This document shows positions 1 through 7,181 of a stretch of DNA of 9,702 bases, piece by piece. A model generated the notes under the pieces. The model was not told where the DNA came from. It did not search any database and saw only the letters and a program-made list of their open reading frames with translations. How positions within the stretch are numbered: the stretch's first letter is position 1; every line of letters starts with the position of its first letter. The DNA is from Deltaproteobacteria bacterium (lineage in GTDB: Bacteria; CG2-30-53-67): positions 1 to 9,702 of the forward strand of contig JAADIO010000063.1 in assembly GCA_013151235.1 (NCBI GenBank), in the 5' to 3' direction. The position numbers and the translations under genes are program-made.

Positions 1-432
1 TTTATGTATGTATCCTACCCAAGGCCGTCTTGTTTGAACAGGCGCATGTCGATACAACACCCGGGGGTATTTGTGAGGAAATCCGTATATGAGACACATG
101 GGTTATTCCGTACCGATTTCAAATACGCGATGGATTATGAACTGTTACTGAGATTTTTTTTGGGCAACGTGGAATTCCGATCGTTGTCCAAACAATTAGC
201 GAATATGCGGTTGGACGGGAAATCGGATCAAGGATGGACCAATGCATACAAAGAAGTGTTCAAAGCGAAGAAAGTAAACGGCAGAGCTGAGGTGTTAAGT
301 GCTCTTGAATATGTTTATGCATTCATGGACAGGGGAGTAAATATAGCGTTGGACACCTTAGGTTTGCAGAAGGCCATCCCGCGCTTGAAATTCAAATTAC
401 GGTCTTGGATAAACCATGGGAAACTCCGGTGA
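1..432 (+). CDS. Family 2 glycosyltransferase, C-terminal part (cut by window edge)
   Basis: The frame is open from base 1 (TTT) to the TGA at 430-432, so this is the last ~143 codons of a longer gene; the ATG at 4 is probably internal. The stretch HPGVFVRKSVYETHGLF followed by an acidic MDYEL motif is typical of the acceptor-side half of inverting GT2 (GT-A fold) enzymes that build O-antigen or exopolysaccharide. The nucleotide-binding half with its DXD motif would lie upstream and is not visible. No membrane segment is seen in the part present. Sampled lines of this gene are only about 38-47% G+C, lower than genes further right, which suggests a cluster of foreign or mixed origin. The stop overlaps the next gene's start by four bases (GTGA), so the two are probably co-transcribed and translationally coupled. 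The family call is fairly safe; donor and acceptor are unknown. Confidence 0.75.
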   Translation, partial: FMYVSYPRPSCLNRRMSIQHPGVFVRKSVYETHGLFRTDFKYAMDYELLLRFFLGNVEFRSLSKQLANMRLDGKSDQGWTNAYKEVFKAKKVNGRAEVLSALEYVYAFMDRGVNIALDTLGLQKAIPRLKFKLRSWINHGKLR

Positions 433-1535
433 AGATCCTGCATTTCATTTACGACGACCCGCAAAACCCATGGTGTGGCGGCGGAGGCGCATATCGGGCT
501 CGTGTGATCAATGAACGCCTCGTCGGCGATCACTCCGTAGCTGTTGTCACGGGTAAATTCCCGGGCGCACAGAACGAGGACATAAACGGAGTTGATTACA
601 TCCGCACGGGTTCCTCTCTTTCCTATCCGGCAAGCCGTACAAGCTTCACCTTCCTGGCCCCGTTTTACATGCGCAAGCCCTGCGATATTGTCGTCGTGGA
701 CTTCTCCGCCTATGCCCCGTGTTTTGCAAGCCTCTTTACCGGGAAACCTGTGATTTATATCATGCATCATTCCATAGAATCACATTCCCTATCCGCTCAT
801 CCGCTCATGGGATTCCCGGCAACGATCTCCGAGAAAATTTTCCTGCGCCTTGCACGAAACATCATCACTCCATCCGAGGCATTGAAAGACAGGATCGTCA
901 CCGGATATCCGGGAAAGAATGTGATTGCCATACCGAACGGCGTTTCCGAAAAAATATTCAAATTAATACCCAAGGAGGAAGAATACATTCTGTTCCTCGG
1001 CAGGATCGATATTTACATGAAGGGGCTTGACATACTGATCAATGCTTTTAAGGAAGTGGACGCAAAGGGAATTCTGCTGAAGATCGCGGGCGGGGGGGAG
1101 CCCGGCAGCATGGACATGCTGCGCGACATGGTACACAAGCATCACCTGGGGAAGCATGTTAAAATACTGGGCAGGGTTTCCGATGAAGAGAAATTGAAGT
1201 TGCTGAAAGACTGTCTCTTTCTCGTGATGCCTTCCCGCTTCGAGGGATGGGGGATCACCGCACTGGAAGCAAATGCCGCCGGCAAGCCGGTCATCGGCAC
1301 GAAGATCCCGGGTCTCTCCGAGGCGGTCATCGACGAGCAGACGGCTGTCCTTGTCGAACCGGAGGATGCAAAAGAGTTGACCCGGCAGATGAATCTTCTG
1401 CTCCATGACCGCGCAAAACGGGTAAAACTCGGATCAGCCGGCAGAGAACGGGCCCGACGGTTTGCCTGGAAAACCATAGCGCTTCAACAATTTGGATTCT
1501 ACCGCTCAGTTCTTGATCACAGGCCCGCACCCTGA
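429..1535 (+). CDS. Family 4 glycosyltransferase (GT-B fold)
   Basis: I chose the GTG at 429, giving 368 residues beginning MKILHFIYDD, because it makes a GTGA overlap with the preceding stop and matches a typical GT4 N-terminus; an in-frame TTG at 405 would add eight unconvincing residues. The N-terminal Rossmann half carries a Gly-rich loop (GGGGAYR, residues 17-23). The linker region has the usual ITPSE (146-150) and IPNGV (168-172). The C-terminal donor-binding half starts at LFLGRID (188-194), and the retaining-GT E-x7-E motif is E272 to E280 (PSRFEGWGITALE). The length is normal for the family. It should be a cytoplasmic enzyme moving a sugar from a nucleotide donor onto a growing lipid-linked glycan. 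It is the last plus-strand gene of its operon, and its last 30 bases lie opposite the end of the minus-strand GT2 gene. The specific sugar is unknown. Confidence 0.9.
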   Translation: MKILHFIYDDPQNPWCGGGGAYRARVINERLVGDHSVAVVTGKFPGAQNEDINGVDYIRTGSSLSYPASRTSFTFLAPFYMRKPCDIVVVDFSAYAPCFASLFTGKPVIYIMHHSIESHSLSAHPLMGFPATISEKIFLRLARNIITPSEALKDRIVTGYPGKNVIAIPNGVSEKIFKLIPKEEEYILFLGRIDIYMKGLDILINAFKEVDAKGILLKIAGGGEPGSMDMLRDMVHKHHLGKHVKILGRVSDEEKLKLLKDCLFLVMPSRFEGWGITALEANAAGKPVIGTKIPGLSEAVIDEQTAVLVEPEDAKELTRQMNLLLHDRAKRVKLGSAGRERARRFAWKTIALQQFGFYRSVLDHRPAP

Positions 1536-2483
1536 CGAAGCCTGGACCGATGGATTGCCTTTTCTTAACCGGGTTTGCACTTCTTCCATCAATTTTCGGT
1601 TGACACTCAACAAATCCGCAAGGAAGGCCACCAGTATGGTCTGAAAACCAACCCCGAGCAGAATACTGGCAAAGATGAGAGATTGAATATGACCGGACCC
1701 GTTGCCGCTCACATAATAATACAGGAACCGGAGACCAACCAGGAAGCCTGCTGTAAACGCGGCGAAACCAATACTCATAAAAAACGTAAACGGTTTATAT
1801 ACCACAAAGATTCTGATGATGGTGATAATAGACTTCCTGACATAAGATGCAAGACTTCTTACAATTCTGGAAGGTCTTAAATCCTCGTTCACCCTGACCG
1901 GCACGGACATCACCGCCATGTTCTTCTGCCCGGCCTGAATTAGCGTTTCCAGTGTGTAGGTATATTCATTGAAAACGTTCATACGCATTGCCGCATCCCG
2001 GCTCATAGCACGAAAACCACTCGGTGCATCCTTAATCTCCGTTTTGCTGACTCCGCGCACAATCCGGCTTCCGAGTCTTTGAAGATACCTTTTCAACAAC
2101 GAAAAATGTTTAATCTCATCGATCGGGCGGGCGCCCACAACAATTTCGGCCTGTCCGGATAAAACAGGAGCCACAAGGGACGGAATATCTCCCGCACAAT
2201 ACTGGTTGTCAGCGTCCGTATTTACGATGACATCAGCCCCTGCCCGGATGCATGCATCCAGGCCCGCCATAAATGCCCTTGCCAGCCCCTGGTTGCGCGG
2301 CAGGCGCACGATGTGGTCCACGCCGTTCGCCGATGCGACTTCCGCCGTGGCGTCGGTACTTCCATCATCTATCACAAGCCACTCAACCGAGTCAAAACCG
2401 GGCACCCGGCGTGGAAGTTCGGAGAGCGTGATCGCAAGGGTTCCTTCTTCGTTGTAGCACGGAATCTGGATCATCAACTTCAT
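1506..2483 (-). CDS. Family 2 glycosyltransferase with two C-terminal membrane helices
   Basis: The ATG at 2483 is preferred (325 residues, MKLMIQIPCYNEEGT) because an AAGGGTGA ribosome-binding site sits just upstream; an in-frame GTG at 2492 would fall inside that site. GT-A landmarks: IPCYNEE (7-13), WLVIDDGSTD (35-44), NQGLARAF (64-71), the metal-binding DAD in VNTDADNQ (D90/D92), and KDAPSGFRAMSR (151-162). Two hydrophobic helices follow at roughly 233-257 and 266-290, then a short cytoplasmic tail. This layout matches polyprenyl-phosphate glycosyltransferases of the DPM1/GtrB kind, which charge undecaprenyl phosphate with a sugar at the inner membrane. Whether this enzyme uses that acceptor is inference. 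It is the last gene of the minus-strand GT9-GT4-GT2 operon, 59 bp after the GT4 gene. Its 3' end overlaps the convergent GT4 gene by 30 bp. Confidence 0.9.
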   Translation of the reverse strand: MKLMIQIPCYNEEGTLAITLSELPRRVPGFDSVEWLVIDDGSTDATAEVASANGVDHIVRLPRNQGLARAFMAGLDACIRAGADVIVNTDADNQYCAGDIPSLVAPVLSGQAEIVVGARPIDEIKHFSLLKRYLQRLGSRIVRGVSKTEIKDAPSGFRAMSRDAAMRMNVFNEYTYTLETLIQAGQKNMAVMSVPVRVNEDLRPSRIVRSLASYVRKSIITIIRIFVVYKPFTFFMSIGFAAFTAGFLVGLRFLYYYVSGNGSGHIQSLIFASILLGVGFQTILVAFLADLLSVNRKLMEEVQTRLRKGNPSVQASSGCGPVIKN

Positions 2484-2542
2484 GGTGGTCACCCTTTACA
2501 GTTTTTCAAATTCATTGTCCGTGTCGTTATTCAACATATCCA

Positions 2543-3646
2543 TCATGCATGTTCCAGACTATTATAGATTCGCACAAGTTTTTCGGCCGAAGCCCGCCAG
2601 CTGAAACGCGCGACATTCTTTCTTCCCTGTTCGAGATTGGCCTTTCTTACATGGTTGTCGTTGAGAACGGCCAGGCATTTCTCCGTGATTTCCCCGAGAT
2701 CCAGAGGGTCAAACATCATGCCCGGATCATCCGCTACTTCGGGCAATGACGAGGTATTGGATATGAGCACAGGGCACCCGCAAGCCATGGCCTCCAGCGG
2801 AGGAAGGCCGAAGCCTTCCATCAGGCTGGGATAGACAAAGAGGTTTGCATGTCTATAAAATAACCCAAGATCCTCCGACGGCACATAGCCCACAAGACGG
2901 ATCCGGTCACGATAACGGGATCTCGTTATGTAATCCAGCGTGGTTCGGAAATCCCAGCCTTTTTTGCCGACAACCACGAGGTCAAGATCAACTCCGTGTT
3001 TTCCCGCCAGTATCTCGTAGGCCCTGACCAAGCCCAGTAGGTTTTTGCGCGGCTCAATAGTGCCGACGAAAAGGATATAATTATTGCGTATACCATACTT
3101 CTCTTCCAGCGTGCCCCTGTTTCCCTCCGGTGCATCCCCTGCCACGGCATTGTACACGACATGGACCTTCCCGGGATCGACCCTGAATGTAGCAAGGATC
3201 TCCTTTTTTGTAAATTCGGATACGGCAATCAAGGCATCCGCTCCTTCAATCATTTTCCTGTTGAAATACCGTCCCAGCAAGTTACGTACCCGGAACTTCC
3301 TGTTGAAAGAGTAATGCTTGTAGAAGAAAAGGTCGTGTACGGTAAGAACAACCTTCGATTCCACCTTGTAGAGAAAACCGCCGGGAAGAAACCTGTGCAC
3401 AACATCAAACCTTGTGGAATTCCTGTAAAGAAAGAAACTGTCCGAAAACATGCAGGGCAGATAATGGAATCTTTTATAAAGAACCTCCCTGCCGGAATAC
3501 ACGGGGGCCCCCGTCTTGGCATGGTGGAGCAAGGAATACCGGTTCCTGTCATCAACCGACACGATATTCTCAACCAGGTTCCGGACCACCACACCTATTC
3601 CGGACGGGTCCGTGTCCATCGGATATGTTATCAGTGCAATATCCAT
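2543..3646 (-). CDS. Family 4 glycosyltransferase (mannosyltransferase-like)
   Basis: The ATG at 3646 (367 residues, MDIALITYPMDTDPSGIG) shares one base with the upstream gene's stop (TGATG) and has AGAGGG just before it; the longer frame back to 3667 is less likely. The protein is a complete GT-B enzyme. The N-terminal half holds PSGIGVVVRNL (14-24), VVLTVHDLFFYKH (99-111) and ALIAVSEFTKKEI (138-150). The C-terminal half opens with ILFVGTIEPRKNLLGL (191-206), where Arg200-Lys201 is the usual phosphate-binding pair. It carries the E-x7-E motif E277-E285 (EGFGLPPLE) and ends with LPEVADDPGMMFDP (301-314). Relatives with the TIEPRKNL signature are often annotated as mannosyl- or rhamnosyl-transferases of O-antigen clusters, but the sugar is not determined here. 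It is translationally coupled to the GT9 gene and so probably acts in the same glycan pathway. Confidence 0.9.
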   Translation of the reverse strand: MDIALITYPMDTDPSGIGVVVRNLVENIVSVDDRNRYSLLHHAKTGAPVYSGREVLYKRFHYLPCMFSDSFFLYRNSTRFDVVHRFLPGGFLYKVESKVVLTVHDLFFYKHYSFNRKFRVRNLLGRYFNRKMIEGADALIAVSEFTKKEILATFRVDPGKVHVVYNAVAGDAPEGNRGTLEEKYGIRNNYILFVGTIEPRKNLLGLVRAYEILAGKHGVDLDLVVVGKKGWDFRTTLDYITRSRYRDRIRLVGYVPSEDLGLFYRHANLFVYPSLMEGFGLPPLEAMACGCPVLISNTSSLPEVADDPGMMFDPLDLGEITEKCLAVLNDNHVRKANLEQGRKNVARFSWRASAEKLVRIYNSLEHA

Positions 3647-4713
3647 CACCCTCTGCCCGCAAGACATCCTTCAATATATTCTACCACGAATTGAACCCCG
3701 ATGCTCTCCATACAGCGGGAATCATCATTGCAACCGAAAGCGGTTGAGGACCCCCCATAGGGATATTCGAGGCAGGGCGCACAGGGAAACCGATCTTTCT
3801 CCGGCATCAGAAAGTGTGTCCTGGAACCGCGTGGAGCCGTCCGCACCCAGTTCGTCGGACCGAAGATCCCCAGCACCTCCGTGCCGACGGCGGCCGCCAT
3901 ATGCATAAGACCCGAGTCATTGCACACGAAAAAGGCGCACTCCCTGATCATGGCGCCGGTCACATTCAGACAGGCGTTAACGGAAAGAGCCCTGTCCCCC
4001 CCGATCGAATTTGCAATCCGCTCCTTCTCCTTGCGCTCTTCTTCTCCGCCAAACACCAGGACCCGGTCGAAGGCCCCTCCTGCCAGAAGCCGCTTAGACA
4101 CCTCGACAAACCTCCCGACCGGCCATTTCTTCCCTTTAAGCGGCCCCGCGCCCGCGTGGATTCCGAGCAGCCTCTCACCGGACCCTATTCCATGTTGACT
4201 CATAAATGCCGCCGCTTCCGCTTCGTCTTCGCGCAGAATGCGGAAAGTCAAACCTGACGGCGCCTGACCGGGTGAAATCCCCAAGGCTTCCAGAAGATTC
4301 AGATTTTGTTCCACATCATGCAGATCAGGTTGAACAGGGATCTTTACATTGGAGAGAGCGGCTAAAAAGGAACCGCTCTTTCCGTAATCATGGATTACCC
4401 CCTTCTTTGCCATGATCATAAACGGCAGCAGATGGAACTGCGGCCTGTTGGAGGGGAAACAACTCACCGCATAATCATACCTGCGCCTTAGCAGAGAGAG
4501 ATACAATCCCGGCAGTCGGGATCTCTTCTGCGGAAGGATGTACGATGAACGGACCGCAGGATGGCCCCTGAACACGGCGGCCATGCCGGAATTCCCGAAG
4601 AGGCAGTCGACCTCGAACTGCTTCGATGCAAGAACAGCCTCTATAAACGGGCTCTGGAGAATCGTATTTCCGATACCGGAAACGGATATGATAAGACACC
4701 GGGAAACAGGCAT
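3646..4713 (-). CDS. Family 9 glycosyltransferase (LPS heptosyltransferase type)
   Basis: The ATG at 4713 (355 residues, MPVSRCLIISVSGIGN) follows an AAAAGG ribosome-binding site; a start at 4758 would add 15 residues before the conserved first strand. GT9 landmarks: the N-terminal loop SVSGIGNTILQSP (10-22), IHAGAGPLKGKKWPVGRF (185-202), and the C-terminal donor site FVCNDSGLMHMAAAVG (262-277) followed by FGPTNWVRTAP (284-294). In this family the NDSGLMH region binds the ADP-heptose moiety. The C-terminus has a cysteine-rich patch (CAPC at 311-314, C328, C334), also seen in relatives that I remember from O-antigen and core clusters. The protein is expected at the inner face of the inner membrane, adding heptose or a related sugar to the LPS core or another glycan. 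It is the first gene of a three-gene minus-strand operon. It implies a Gram-negative host. The exact heptosyltransferase class cannot be told. Confidence 0.88.
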   Translation of the reverse strand: MPVSRCLIISVSGIGNTILQSPFIEAVLASKQFEVDCLFGNSGMAAVFRGHPAVRSSYILPQKRSRLPGLYLSLLRRRYDYAVSCFPSNRPQFHLLPFMIMAKKGVIHDYGKSGSFLAALSNVKIPVQPDLHDVEQNLNLLEALGISPGQAPSGLTFRILREDEAEAAAFMSQHGIGSGERLLGIHAGAGPLKGKKWPVGRFVEVSKRLLAGGAFDRVLVFGGEEERKEKERIANSIGGDRALSVNACLNVTGAMIRECAFFVCNDSGLMHMAAAVGTEVLGIFGPTNWVRTAPRGSRTHFLMPEKDRFPCAPCLEYPYGGSSTAFGCNDDSRCMESIGVQFVVEYIEGCLAGRG

Positions 4714-5087
4714 GGCCTTTTGGTCATGATGCAGAATTAAAATGAAAATTCCGAACACAGGCCCCCTGCATCCGGCCGGCAGGAGGACTTCCCCATCCCG
4801 GGCGGACGGATATTCCGGCGGGACGGTAATCAGGAAGCAGGCCCATCCTACTCCACGGGTATCTCAAAAATCAAGACCTGTTTTTTCCTGACAACCTTTC
4901 CGAATATTTTCTCCAAATGTTTTTATTGCCCATCTTCCAGCGTTTCTCAACAAACCCGTTATGTGGTTGAGGCTTTGGAATCAACCCCTTTATGTTGGGA
5001 ACCCGACCCAGGCAGGCCCGAAACAGCAGAAAAGAGTTGCTTCAAAATTCCGTTCATACTATTATATTTTTATTTACGTTCATTCTT
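4714..5087. other. Intergenic gap upstream of the GT9 operon
   Basis: No convincing gene. This must hold the promoter of the minus-strand GT9-GT4-GT2 operon, unless that lies inside the adjacent repeat. On the minus strand a perfect TATAAT is present (5066 to 5061) but I find no good -35 at the right distance, and it would leave a leader of about 350 nt. Also on the minus strand, a stop-free frame runs from 5041 to a TGA ending at 4871 (56 codons, with lysine- and arginine-rich text such as HNGFVEKRWKMGNKN). It has no credible start or ribosome-binding site. It may be chance or the tail of a decayed gene. No terminator hairpin with a T-run was found. Confidence 0.5.
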
Positions 5088-5314
5088 GATGAAGTCGTAA
5101 AAAGTCCTTTTCCGGATTCTGTTCATGGTTCGACAGGCTCACCACGAACGGTCTATTAAGCTTTCCGAGCATGTGGTTCGGCAAGCTCACCATGCTCGGT
5201 AGCTCGCCGAACCACACGAACGGAATATCAATAACTTACATCGTTCGCCCTGAGCGGGCCTGTGCTGAGTTTATCGAAGCATCGAAGGGTTTCATGACTT
5301 TTTACGAGACCATC
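5088..5314. repeat. 227-bp element with terminal inverted repeats (MITE/REP-like)
   Basis: The ends are inverted copies: 5088-5106 and the reverse complement of 5296-5314 agree at 16 of 19 positions, including an unbroken 12-bp core (TCGTAAAAAGTC at 5095-5106, GACTTTTTACGA at 5296-5307). The inside is built from a GTTCG-CTCACC-CGG module present twice in direct orientation (5126-5151 and 5174-5199, 21 of 26 identical). The opposite-strand version, with CGTTCGCCCTGAGC (5242-5255) and TTATCGAAGCATCGAAGGG, lies towards the right end. There is no coding sequence, so any mobility would depend on a transposase elsewhere. I recognise the GTTCGACA-CTCACCACGAACGG and TCGTAAAAAGTC texts as dispersed intergenic repeats of several bacterial genomes, from memory and not a search. 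The right end lies 26 bp before the ATG of the DUF2142 gene. No flanking target duplication is obvious. Confidence 0.75.
5165..5215. repeat. Two mutually exclusive stem-loops inside the element
   Basis: CCGAGCATG (5165-5173) pairs perfectly with CATGCTCGG (5191-5199). In the same stretch 5173-5187 pairs with 5201-5215 over 15 positions with one mismatch, containing a perfect 10-bp arm GTGGTTCGGC / GCCGAACCAC. The right arm of the first stem lies in the loop of the second, and the left arm of the second lies in the loop of the first, so only one can form fully at a time. This is visible in the sequence; any switching role is speculation. Confidence 0.6.
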
Positions 5315-5340
5315 ATTCTTCCTCCGGAGAAATAAAGCTG

Positions 5341-6840
5341 ATGGAAACAGGGCCGTCCGGAAGAGCAGAAGAGAGAGAATTGTTTGAGCACAGGGAAAAA
5401 AGATGCTTTTCTTACGAGGACGGGTTTTTTATCGCTATCTTTCTCTACTTCGCCTTTCAGTCCTTCTATTTCGCTCTTCGGATCGCACCGGGGATCTTTC
5501 CAGACGAGACGACCCACTTCGGTCTTGCCCAAGTCTTCGCAAAACACCTGATCCCAGTAAACTCGCCTGCAACCTACCGCTACGGACTGGTCACTCACGT
5601 CCCCACCCTCTATTACTTTCTCATGGGACGGCTTCTCGCCCTCGATCCCTTCCCAGGCTCGGGACTGATATACCTGCGCTGTATCAACGTCGTCCTTGGC
5701 CTGACCGGATTCTATTTCGCCTGGCGATGGTTCCGGACCATCAGCAGATCGGCCGCGGCACGTATTCTGTTCCTGCTCCTGCTGGCCAACACACTCATGT
5801 ATTCCTTCCTAGCCGGGGCGGTCAGTTACGACAACCTGACCAATCTTCTCGCCGTCGTCACCCTCTACGGCCTGACGGCCTACGCCCAAAACGGAAAGGT
5901 CGGGCAGTTTCTTCTCTTTACTGCGGCCCTCCTCGCCGGATGTCTGTCTAAAACATCCTTTCTCCCCTATGCTTTTGCTCTGGCACTTGCCGCGGCAGCA
6001 GTCATGATCACCAGGAACCGGGCAGGGAAGAAAAACAAGGAGATCCATCTCTTTCGGAATCCGTTTTCCGCCCGCAGCCATCTTCTACCCGTGGTGCTGG
6101 TCGTCCTCCTTCTAACCGGAAACGTTGTCCTCTACGGCGGCAACCTCATCCGGTATCACCACCTTGTGCCCGGAGCAATGCAGATTCTGACGGAAGATCA
6201 GGCGATGCAGAACCGGATATTCGCCCGCGACCGGATCACAGATCTTTACCGACGGGGAAAGATCTCCTGGGAACAGGCCGTAGGCATGCTCCCACTGATC
6301 CGCAACAGGGGAGACCGGGCATCCGCATACTATGGACTGGAGATTTCCGTCCGGGAAAAACGGCACCCCACCCAGCGCAAGGACCGCCTGACATACGCCT
6401 TCATCTGGAGCAAGCGGATGCTCAGCCTCATTCACGGGATTGCCGCCCACCGTATGATGCAAAAGGAAGGATATGCACTGACCCCCTACATCCTCCTCTG
6501 GCTCCTGCTCCTGGGCCGAATGACCCGGCGGATCAGAGAATCCGACCTTGCCGGATGGGCCATACCGCTCGTGTTGCTTTCCGCCTTTTACATCCTGATC
6601 CTCATGCAGGTCGTCAACTACAACAGTTACCTGAAGACATCCAGTCTTTACACCGCCGTCCAGGGACGCTACCTCTTCCCCGTCATCGTCCCCATCTACG
6701 GGCTCATGGCCCACTACCTGACCGACGGTCTCCCCCGTTACGTCCGGTGGGGAGCCGTCCTGATCATCGGAGCCGGCATGATCTACGCCGGGTTCCCCTG
6801 GTTCCTGAGCCACGCCGGACCGGAATGGTTCATCTCCTGA
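5341..6840 (+). CDS. DUF2142-type multispanning membrane protein (probable GT-C glycosyltransferase)
   Basis: The protein has 499 residues starting at an ATG with GGAG about 11 bases upstream. After a ~25-residue polar N-terminus there are about ten to twelve hydrophobic segments, roughly at 29-47, 87-103, 111-130, 139-161, 165-182, 188-204, 206-223, 248-266, 383-393, 405-425, 444-460 and 468-486. A long hydrophilic loop (about 270-380) carries ITDLYRRGKISWEQAV. Family marks are the acidic motif FPDETTHFGLA (53-63) in the first extracytoplasmic loop and AVQGRYLFPVIVPIYG (439-454) near the end. Both are typical of DUF2142 proteins, which resemble GT-C enzymes using polyprenyl-linked sugars at the periplasmic face. 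Catalysis by D55/E56 is inferred from that resemblance. It lies divergent to the glycosyltransferase operon, so a role in the same envelope glycan is plausible. It is richer in G+C (63% in one sampled line) than the leftmost gene. Confidence 0.8.
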   Translation: METGPSGRAEERELFEHREKRCFSYEDGFFIAIFLYFAFQSFYFALRIAPGIFPDETTHFGLAQVFAKHLIPVNSPATYRYGLVTHVPTLYYFLMGRLLALDPFPGSGLIYLRCINVVLGLTGFYFAWRWFRTISRSAAARILFLLLLANTLMYSFLAGAVSYDNLTNLLAVVTLYGLTAYAQNGKVGQFLLFTAALLAGCLSKTSFLPYAFALALAAAAVMITRNRAGKKNKEIHLFRNPFSARSHLLPVVLVVLLLTGNVVLYGGNLIRYHHLVPGAMQILTEDQAMQNRIFARDRITDLYRRGKISWEQAVGMLPLIRNRGDRASAYYGLEISVREKRHPTQRKDRLTYAFIWSKRMLSLIHGIAAHRMMQKEGYALTPYILLWLLLLGRMTRRIRESDLAGWAIPLVLLSAFYILILMQVVNYNSYLKTSSLYTAVQGRYLFPVIVPIYGLMAHYLTDGLPRYVRWGAVLIIGAGMIYAGFPWFLSHAGPEWFIS

Positions 6841-6920
6841 GCTAATTGAACCAGCGTCGGCAGGTTCTCCGCCGCTGTATACTTTTGCCGCCGGTTTTTC
6901 AAATCCCCCCCTCATCCCGG

Positions 6921-6943
6921 CCTTCTCCCCGCATGGGAGAAGG
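6921..6943. repeat. REP-like palindrome (CCTTCTCCC hairpin)
   Basis: CCTTCTCCC (6921-6929) and GGGAGAAGG (6935-6943) form a perfect 9-bp stem with a 5-nt loop, preceded by CCCTCATCCCGG. This text is a very common intergenic repeat in many bacterial genomes (remembered, not searched). No T-run follows, so I call it a dispersed repeat and not a terminator. Confidence 0.65.
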
Positions 6944-7043
6944 AGGCTGCGTATCCCGTCGACCCCATTCAGCCTGTTGATCCGGCTCGGTTACGACTTG
7001 TTCCTTTTTTATTTCCCAGATCCCCCCTGCGGCAAGAAAATCC

Positions 7044-7055
7044 AAATTGCAATTT
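7044..7055. promoter_or_regulatory. Perfect 12-bp palindrome, possible operator upstream of mntA
   Basis: AAATTGCAATTT reads the same on both strands. It is an AT-rich island in a GC-rich gap, 17 bp before a TTGACT hexamer and about 127 bp before the nucleotidyltransferase gene. Toxin-antitoxin operons are often autoregulated through palindromes, but MntA and HepT show no DNA-binding domain here, so an operator role is only a guess. Confidence 0.25.
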
Positions 7056-7181
7056 ACAATGGTTAACTCCTCTTGACTTTTGCCCGGCCGTTCCTGTGGA
7101 GCCCGGATTCAACTTGATCTTATGACCGCATTGTGTGAATATGGGACGGGCAAGATGAATCCCCTCTAAGCGAGACCCGTC

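Larger units (their letters stand above)
6841..7181. other. Intergenic gap between the DUF2142 gene and the toxin-antitoxin pair
   Basis: No gene seen. Near the left end an interrupted stem (CAG 6852-6854 and CGGC 6858-6861 against GCCGCTG 6871-6877) is followed by TATACTTTT, and then GTTTTTC at 6894-6900. This could be a weak terminator for the membrane protein but it is not strong. The middle holds a common palindromic repeat and a small perfect palindrome (listed separately). Promoter candidates for the toxin-antitoxin pair are poor: TTGACT at 7073-7078 has no -10 partner. TTGATC at 7114-7119 with GAATAT at 7137-7142 (17-nt spacer) is weak but is the better placed of the two. Confidence 0.4.

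Noticed and set aside
6112-6915. 267-codon open frame on the minus strand opposite the DUF2142 gene
   Set aside because: It is antisense to a convincing membrane-protein gene with strong C-ending codon use, which opens the opposite frames. Its translation is Gly/Asp/Val-rich low-complexity text with no recognisable domain.
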